Positions 57,938 through 64,000 of a DNA stretch of 64,000 nt are shown here, piece by piece; the stretch's first letter is position 1; the number at the start of each line of letters is the position of its first letter. Made by a program: the position numbers and the translations under genes. The stretch lies in assembly GCF_007565055.1 (NCBI RefSeq), contig NC_044563.1, forward strand, positions 99,471,489 to 99,535,488, given 5' to 3'. The stretch is from Rhinopithecus roxellana (Eukaryota > Chordata > Mammalia > Primates > Cercopithecidae). The notes under the pieces were generated by a model. It was not told the origin of the DNA and did no database searches. It saw nothing but the letters and a program-made list of their open reading frames with translations.

Positions 57938-57949
57938 CTCCGCCCCCTC

Positions 57950-57958
57950 GGAAATATT
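57950..57958. repeat. Target-site duplication, right copy, of the intact L1
   Basis: GGAAATATT, identical to 51839-51847, follows the first base of the L1 5' UTR. Joining the flanks at this word restores continuous L1M 3' UTR sequence, which confirms the insertion boundaries. Confidence 0.78.
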
Positions 57959-58095
57959 CTTAAACTACATGGGATAATGGCCACACAACTCAGTAAATTT
58001 ACTAAAAATTACTGAATTGCACACCTCAAATGAGTGAATTTTTCTGGCATGCAAATTATACTTCAATAGAGTTGGGTTTTTTAAAAAAAGAAGAT
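57950..58095 (+). mobile_element. L1M 3' UTR, right half of the intact L1's target
   Basis: 'ggccacacaactcag', 'taaatttactaaaaattac', 'tgaattgcacacctc' and 'aaattatacttcaatagag' complete the L1M 3' end begun at 51735. Confidence 0.78.
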
Positions 58096-58605
58096 TTTAA
58101 GGTAAAACCTTGGCACCTCTGAGCCTACATTAAATCTCTACACAGCTGTGGTTCCAGGAGGCTTCTAAGATAAATTCTGGAAGGTGATAATGAAAATGTT
58201 CTTCTCCCCTCAGTATCCAAGAAACAAGCAGGAGAATAACAAATATCAAATCTAAGTCACTAAAATAGCACTTAACAGCTAAGATCCCTAAAAATCTCTT
58301 TTCCTCTCTTATATTAATCATTAGGCAGTTTTGATAAGTATATCCAATCAATAAATGACATGTTATAATTTCTGTTATAATTCTCATTTGTATTCTAAAT
58401 ATAATATAGAATAAATACCACATGGAATAAAAAAACTTCATGCTTTAAGCCTTTTAAGTCTGCTGACTCAAATTTATTTCCCCACACAGGTTCAAAAAAG
58501 AAATTGCTTTCTGTTAGCAAGCCAGGCCCCTCATTCCTAATAAAGTCAGCAGACATAGCACACAGAGAGCAGTGCCAGCTAGAGAAGGACTTAGTTCCTC
58601 ATATC
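58096..58605. other. AT-rich DNA, nothing recognised
   Basis: A 103-codon antisense frame (58130-58441) reflects AT bias and is unsupported. Confidence 0.4.
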
Positions 58606-58615
58606 AAGAACTAGT

Positions 58616-58891
58616 GGCCAGGTGTGGTAGCTCAAGTCTGTAATCCCAACACTTTGGGAGGCCAAGGCAGGAGGATCACCTGAGGTCAGGAGTTCAAGAC
58701 CACCCTGGTCAATATGGTGAAACCCTGTCAAATTAGGTGGCATGGGCCTCTAATCCTAGCTACTTGGGAGACTGAGGCAGGAGAATCACATGAACCCGGA
58801 GGCAGAGGTTGTCGTGAGCCAAGACTGCACCACTGGACTCCAGCCTGGGTGGCAGAATTCGACTCTGTCTCAAAATAAATAAGTAAATAAA
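58616..58891 (+). repeat. Alu SINE, AluS-like with internal deletion, sense
   Basis: From 'ggccaggtgtggtagc' to a tail of 'aaataaataagtaaataaaa'. The usual 'ctctactaaaaatac' linker between 'gaaaccctgtc' and 'aaattaggtgg' is missing. AAGAACTAGT flanks it at 58606-58615 and 58892-58901. Confidence 0.92.
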
Positions 58892-59084
58892 AAGAACTAG
58901 TAATTATAGCAGAACTGCTTAAAGAAGCTTTTATAGCACCTGCTCCCACCTTCTCTAAGCTAGGTTTAAATTATATGAAGTTTGGGGAATTTGTCTTGAT
59001 TTCTAAACAGCTGATGAAAAATCGTTTTTGCGTTTTTCTTTTCTTTTGGTACAGAATGTCAGTGCCATATGCCTAGCTTTGGTA

Positions 59085-59463
59085 CCTATCACGGGCTGAC
59101 TGTGTCCCCCCAAAATTGAAGTTCTAACCTGCAGTACCTCAAAATGTGACTATATTTGGAGAGAGAGCCATTAAAGTAATCAAGGCAAAATGAGGTAATA
59201 TGGATGGGTCCAAATCTAATACGACAGGTATCCTTATAAAAATAGGAGATTAGAACAGGACAACATGCACAGAGAGAACACCATAGAAAAACACAAGGAA
59301 AACACAGCCATTGACAATACAAGGAGGGAGGTCTTAGAGGAAACCAGCCCTGCTGACACCTTGACCTCGGACTTCCAGCTTTCAGAACTGTGAGGAAGTA
59401 AATTTCTGTTGTTTAAACTACTGAGTCTGTGGTATTTATTATAGCAGCCCTAGCAAACTAATA
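59085..59463 (+). mobile_element. Solo LTR, MLT1/MaLR-like
   Basis: 'gactgtgtccccccaaaattg', 'atgtgactatatttggag', 'ccctgctgacaccttgacc', 'tttcagaactgtgagg' and 'atagcagccctagcaaac' span a complete MaLR-type LTR. An antisense 77-codon frame is a shadow. Confidence 0.75.
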
Positions 59464-59753
59464 AAGTGTTCTCCTCTGTTTTCTTGAGTGTTTTTGTTTT
59501 GCTTTGTTTTGTTTATTCTATCTCAGGCTGTGGTGGGGGTTGGAGGAAGGAGAGGGAGAGGAAGGCCAGGAGCAGTTCTGAAACAAGGAAATGGAAGAGA
59601 GAAAATTCAGCATCAGACATTTCGCATTTTCCCTTTCTGATCACAGCCTCGACAAACTGTTTTTGCCAGAACACCTCATTACCTCTAACTCCTCCCCTCC
59701 CTTCTGCCAAGAGTCTTTCTCTGTGACCCAAAGTAATTTACCCCTTCACCTTC

Positions 59754-60031
59754 TTTTTTTTTTTTTTTCTGAGATTGAGTCCCGCCCTGTTGCCCAGGCT
59801 GGACGGGTCACTGCAAGCTCTGTCTCCCGGGTTGACACCATTCTCCGGCCTCAGTCTCCCGAGTAGCTGGGACTGCAGGCACCCGCCACCACGCCCGGCT
59901 ATTTTTTTTTTTTTTTTTTTTTTTTAGTAGAGACGAAGTTTCACGGTCGTCTCAATCTCCTGACCTCGTGATCCACCCACCTTGGCCTCCCAAAGTGCTG
60001 GGATTACAGGCGTGAGCCACCACGCCCAGCC
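59754..60031 (-). repeat. Alu SINE, AluY-like, antisense, slightly shortened
   Basis: Poly-T, then 'ctgagattgagtcccgcc', an internal T-run of about 24 at 59902-59925, and the end 'gtgagccaccacgcccagcc'. Part of the right arm is missing between 'ggctgga' and 'cgggtcactgcaagc'. ACCCCTTCAC flanks it at 59740-59749 and 60032-60041. Confidence 0.92.
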
Positions 60032-60189
60032 ACCCCTTCACTTTCTCTTCAGCCTCTAATTCTTCTAGATTCTTCTAACTTTATTTGTCTCCCTATCTAG
60101 TTAAATCTCAACATCTGCTATTTCAGCAATGGTTTTACTAGAATCACAGAATCTGCTCCTGCTTCCTGGACATTCTGACTGCCCTCTAC

Positions 60190-60368
60190 GTCAGTAGTTC
60201 CCGAACTCCAGCGTGGACTGACTGAGGCACTAATCAGGGGTGCTTGTGAAAAATACAGATTGCCAACCGACATCTACTAAAGAGGCTCACTGGAGGTGGG
60301 GTCCTGGAATTTGCACTTTTCATAATCTTCTCAGGTGATTCTGATGCCCAGCCTGATTTAGGAACTAT
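60190..60368 (+). mobile_element. hAT-Charlie MER5-type DNA transposon remnant
   Basis: Begins 'cagtagttcccgaactcc' and contains 'gcttgtgaaaaatacag', 'aggtggggtcctggaatttg' and 'tcaggtgattctgatgccc', ending 'gatttaggaactatta'. This is the MER5A word order with recognisable terminal inverted repeats. Confidence 0.72.
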
Positions 60369-60660
60369 TAACAATGCCACTTCTCTACCTTGAATGACCC
60401 TAATAATCATTTTCCCCCACTCCTTTACTACCAAGCATGGCTAGAGAACACCAGATTGCCATATCCTCTTTGTGTCAAACTACTTAATATCATCTGGGCC
60501 CCCTGGACACCTCAGAACATTTTTAGTGTAGTTTATTGACTTTCCATAGAGTTTTCCCAGCCACTTAACTTACCCCTCTTCTGAACTTTGTTTTATTCTC
60601 ACACTACTTCCTTTGCTCACCGCAAGAAACATTGCTGCCATGTTACTAGGAAGATAAGGG

Positions 60661-60830
60661 TCAGTTGCTTTCAACTGTGGCAGCACAGTAGACCCAACTT
60701 GGGAGCATTTAAAAATACTATGATGTGGGCTATCCTCCTAGAGACTCTGGTTTAATTTGGCCTGACCTGGAATCTACATAGCAGTATTTTTTTAAATATC
60801 CCCAAGTGATCCTAAGAACCACTCACCAAG
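60661..60830 (+). mobile_element. hAT-Charlie-type DNA transposon remnant
   Basis: 'cagttgctttcaactgtgg', 'atttaaaaatactatgatg', 'gagactctggtttaatttgg' and 'aagtgatcctaagaaccactc' follow a MER5/Charlie-type non-autonomous element. Confidence 0.6.
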
Positions 60831-61243
60831 GCCGTTTGATACCAAATTATCTAACTTTTAACCCCCTTCTCCACATACACACACATACACGTAAATGATT
60901 TCTTTCTACTTCAACTTAAACTTTCTTCTTTTCACAGAAGACATACACTTATTCATTTTCAAGACTAACCCCACCTGTGTCCTTGACTCCACTCCAGCTC
61001 ACTTTTTCTAGGAACTCACTTGCTACTTTTTTCTCATTCTCTTTTCTATCATCAATCTCAATTTTATGTGTATTTAAGCAATTTCCCTACCAGTTTCAAA
61101 CATAAGTAAATCTCTTCTATTTCATAAAAGTTCTGCCACCACCATCAACACAGCGACAGCAGCATTACATTTTATTCTTCCATTCAGGATCAAACTTCTC
61201 TAATAAAATAATTGATGTCCACTGTCTTCCCTCTCTCCCTGCC
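60831..61243. other. Unrecognised DNA
   Basis: Pyrimidine-rich, with a short (CA)n at about 60875-60890. No repeat or gene is recognised. Confidence 0.4.
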
Positions 61244-61539
61244 TTTTGTTTTTGTTTTTGACAGCATCTCACACTGTCACCAAGGCTGGAATGCAGTGAC
61301 ACAATCTTGACTCACTGCAACCTCCACTTCCCAGGTTCAAGTGATTCACGGGCCTCGGCCTCCTGAGTAGTTGGGATTAAAGGCATGCGCCACCACACCA
61401 GACCAATTTTTGTATTTTTAGTAGTGATGGGGTTATGCCATGTTGGCCAGGCTGGTTTCAAACTCCCGGCCTCAAGTGATCCACTCATCTTGGCCTCCCA
61501 GAGTGCCGAGATTACAGGCATGGGTCACTGTGCCAAGCC
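61244..61539 (-). repeat. Alu SINE, older (AluS/J-like), antisense
   Basis: From '(TTTTTG)n' through 'gacagcatctcacactg' and 'ggctggtttcaaactcccgg' to 'gggtcactgtgccaagcc'. It is more diverged than the other full-length Alus here. The 69- and 74-codon frames are Alu translation. Confidence 0.9.
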
Positions 61540-63885
61540 TACTAAGATAAATTTTAAAATAAAAGTTTGTGCTTTTATAACCATAAAATTAGTTCTACTT
61601 ACAAACTAAAATGTAGAGTCTTTGCTTAGATATTTAAGACAACAGGAGGCCACATTGGATCTAGGTCTCCAACTCTATCTTTAATAAAGCACTTGCAATC
61701 AGGATCAGTAGAAGAAGTGGAACTGGAACTTGAATCCAGATGTGATCTCGAAGTCTTTTCTATTAGTATAAAGGAGAGAAAGGAGTCAGCAATGATTCTG
61801 GAGTTTCTTTTCTGATTGACTTAGAGGACAGTGATGTTGTTTAAGGAAGTGAATGAATAAATGAAGGGAGGATCAAAGCACATTAAAAAAAAAAAAAAAC
61901 AGGTAGAAAAAATCAGAAAAGATAAACAGGAGACTAAGATGAGGAAAATACCACTGCAAACAGGGAGAGAAGGAGGTGAACACGGAACATGAGGATAAGG
62001 GAGGAAAGGAAGGAAGACAGAAGCAAAATAATAAAAATGACAGAAGGTGGTTGTTCACCAAACACCCACAACCAAAAAAAATTCTAAATTCAATAAATTT
62101 TCATTTGAAGGAGCATTTCAACAAAAACTTCAAGTGTCTTTCTAAACAAAGAATACATACAGTAGTGTCTGGCATAATTCATTGGAGTGAGTAAGATTAA
62201 ACCTAGGGCACTCAGCTAGGCCAGCCCTGGAGAAGCAGTAGGGACACACATCCATTTCAGGCTCTGGTAAAAGAGTAACCAAGTAATGGGGATTTTCCCT
62301 CAATAACCCAGATATTATTTTATTGTGATTCTATTACTGTCTAGCTTTATAACTATGAATGATTGCAAAACCATCAGTGTAAATTGATACTTATTAATAG
62401 AAAAAGTAACTCACATTCTAAGTTTCTCATTCAAAAGCTTTTGATAACAAAGGAAAAATACAACCAAAGATAAGAACATAAACACAATGAATCTGGAATC
62501 GCTTAATCCTCAACTGTAAGTGCACATCTTATAAGAATCTCATCAGATTGAGCTAATACACGTAAAGCAATTGTAAGTACTGAAAAGTAGTTACATACTA
62601 TTATTCTGAAATAGTTTTCTATGTCCAAAAGATGGAAACTAATTTAAGGCCTTATGATATCTAGTAGGGCTAGTATTCTTATGTAAACCTCCATTCTTAA
62701 ACAAAATATACTAACTCTGGGATTTTATAACCTCTATCAATCCTATGGGGCACTCTGTCATTGAAATGATCCCTCACAGTTGTCCTGAATGGAGAAAAGA
62801 GAATGGGACTTTGTACTTTTTCTTTGATCAGTCTTTGCACACAGATAGTTCCCAGCAAGAGGCTGTGATCTTGGATGAGGATAGTCTATTACACTGAGGC
62901 CAATTCTCAGAGAGGAGCCAGATGAGAAATATCTGCACCAATAATCCCAGAAGCTGAGCGAGTTAGGGGCTCAGTTCTGAAAAAGAACTCTAAGTGACTC
63001 ACCACAGGATCCACTGTCACACAAAGGGCCCATTTGCAGGGTTCCTTAGAAGTGAGAAGGTAAAGAAACTATGTTTTACTTTCAGCTCTCCCCTAGGCAC
63101 TCCCTTCATGCAGTACAGACACATAGACCCAGGCAATATCTATTGAAGACAAATCAACACAACCTTAGGCTGTGATCCCTTTCATTATCTGAGGACAATC
63201 ACACCTTTGTAGGAACCAGCCTTTTCTACAGCATTAAGATGGCATTATTCTCATCAAGTTCTGGTTTCCCTGTTTATTATTCCCATCAAATCTAACTTCC
63301 ACAATTCACAGATGCTTTCTGTACCATTTGAAAATTCCTAATAGCAACATCATCCAATAAGAAATGTTTACAAAGCATTTTCTTTATATTAATGTTCCAT
63401 TAGCCCATGATATACCTAGACCTGCAGGGCTGATATCCTAGGAGCTCAGGATATCCTAGGAGCTCAGGTGTGGCCACACTGATATAATCAAAATGATCTC
63501 AGTATACACCTCTATCTCCTGAATAGGTCCAGCTTTTTTCCAGTGTAAGCTACCATCTGGTATCTGCTACTTCAGTCTTGTACAGGTCTAATGTAATATG
63601 ATCATCGCTTATCATGTAACCCACCAAATTCAAGAACATTTGGAATCACAGATCTTCCAATATGTCTCAGTTTAATAAAACAGCAAGATTTTTACAACCC
63701 AGCTATTTATTCTTATCAACTTTTTTTTACATATTTTACAGTCTCTTTTTGAAAAGACACTTTACAAAATCAAGGCAGATTTGAGAAGAAAGGGTGGCAG
63801 GTCAAACTCCCCAGAACATGTGGAAAAGGAGAGATGAACTTTGAATCTGACAGAGGGGTACAATGGCCATGCTAAGGGGAGGCTG
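61540..63885. other. Mostly unrecognised AT-rich DNA
   Basis: A-run at 61885-61900. The part from about 62760 to 63420 is less AT-rich and could be a decayed LTR or unique sequence, but I recognise no family. Frames of 62 and 72 codons are unsupported. Confidence 0.4.
63432..63467 (+). repeat. Perfect 18-bp tandem duplication
   Basis: GATATCCTAGGAGCTCAG occurs twice head to tail with no mismatch. Confidence 0.95.
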
Positions 63886-63886
63886 T

Positions 63887-64000
63887 GATGGTTATTTTTA
63901 TGTGTCAACTTCACTGGGTCACAGGATGCACAAAGGGCTGATTAAACACCATTTCTGAGTATGTGTGTATAGATGTTTAGGGAAATGATTAGCATTTGAA
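63887..64000 (+). mobile_element. ERVL-like LTR or related repeat, 5' part, runs off the window
   Basis: 'gctgtgatggttattttta', 'tgtgtcaacttcactggg' and 'gggctgattaaacacc' recur in a high-copy mammalian LTR-type repeat. Only the first roughly 110 bases are inside the window, and the family is uncertain. Confidence 0.5.

Larger units (their letters stand above)
51848..57949 (-). mobile_element. L1: Full-length, apparently intact LINE-1 retrotransposon
   Basis: About 6.1 kb, inverted relative to the window. Reading along its own sense strand it has a 1032-bp 5' UTR, ORF1 (338 aa), a 62-nt spacer, ORF2 (1275 aa), a roughly 160-bp 3' UTR and an A-rich tail. Its first bases are G-rich with a YY1 site, as in complete primate L1s, so it is not 5'-truncated. 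Both ORFs are uninterrupted and have the normal lengths for active primate L1s. A 9-bp target-site duplication flanks it. It is plainly young compared with every other L1 in the window. Given the monkey-type Alus it probably belongs to a cercopithecid L1PA-derived lineage, but I cannot name the subfamily. Confidence 0.97.
56918..57949 (-). promoter_or_regulatory. L1 5' UTR with internal promoter
   Basis: This 1032-bp GC- and CpG-rich region is the densest CpG segment of the window. In L1s it holds an internal RNA polymerase II promoter directing transcription from its first base, and an antisense promoter nearer its middle. It is about 120 bp longer than the roughly 910-bp 5' UTR of the human active L1, fitting retention of an internal segment that young hominid L1s lost. 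Plus-strand frames of 65-108 codons here are shadows. Confidence 0.88.

Noticed and set aside
51848..57949. Processed pseudogene or viral integration as an explanation of the 6-kb coding block
   Set aside because: The 5' UTR, two-ORF layout, YY1 site, 3' UTR and target-site duplication are all those of a LINE-1. There are no LTRs and no envelope-like frame.
1..64000. CRISPR array, operon, tRNA or rRNA genes, or a novel defence-type system
   Set aside because: No regularly spaced direct repeats, bacterial-type gene packing or RNA gene folds were seen. The repeat content is that of a primate chromosome.

Overview
The window is ordinary primate non-coding DNA, most likely from an Old World monkey (Cercopithecidae). 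Two young Alu elements, at 40475-40768 (+) and 46615-46922 (-), carry the base combination I associate with the Old World monkey AluY/YR lineages: 'ctcaagcctg' near the start and 'gagatccggccactgcac' in the right arm. No host gene, exon chain, tRNA, rRNA or CRISPR array can be supported. The window is a layered record of LINE-2, MIR, DNA transposon, MaLR/ERVL LTR, LINE-1 and Alu insertions in AT-rich intergenic or deep intronic sequence.

The outstanding feature is a full-length, apparently intact LINE-1 on the minus strand (51848-57949, about 6.1 kb). It has a complete 5' UTR starting with a YY1-type site, an uninterrupted 338-codon ORF1, a 62-nt spacer, an uninterrupted 1275-codon ORF2 with endonuclease, reverse transcriptase and cysteine-rich motifs, a 3' UTR with a G-rich tract and an A-rich tail. 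It is flanked by a 9-bp repeat (GGAAATATT) and split an old L1M 3' end. It encodes everything needed for target-primed reverse transcription: ORF1p binds the RNA, and ORF2p nicks the target and copies the RNA.

Region by region. 1-9 kb: a candidate solo LTR (630-1248), L2 and MIR fragments, an old L1M 3' end (7215-8280) and an LTR-like repeat. 9-13 kb: two AluY-type copies in opposite orientation, L2 and L1ME/HAL1-like remnants, and a hAT-type DNA transposon. 13-15.3 kb: a nearly complete MaLR retroelement with both LTRs and a TC microsatellite. 15.3-24 kb: mostly unrecognised AT-rich DNA, plus a 1.4-kb antisense LINE-2 whose translation still resembles a CR1-clade reverse transcriptase. 24.3-26.6 kb: a sense LINE-2 split by an antisense L1 fragment. 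26.6-37.7 kb: sparse MIR, L2, LTR and short L1 pieces. 37.8-47 kb: a nest of L1s, in which an older L1M 5' region is split by a decayed sense L1 (38734-46255). That L1 carries an AluY with perfect target-site duplications in ORF1 and a repeated ORF2 segment. 47-51.8 kb: an L2 fragment, unrecognised DNA and an L1M 3' end. 51.8-58 kb: the intact L1. 58-64 kb: Alus, a solo LTR, two hAT remnants and unrecognised DNA.

Family names rest on recognition by eye, without RepeatMasker or alignment. Repeat boundaries are usually good to about 10-30 bases, except where target-site duplications are given.
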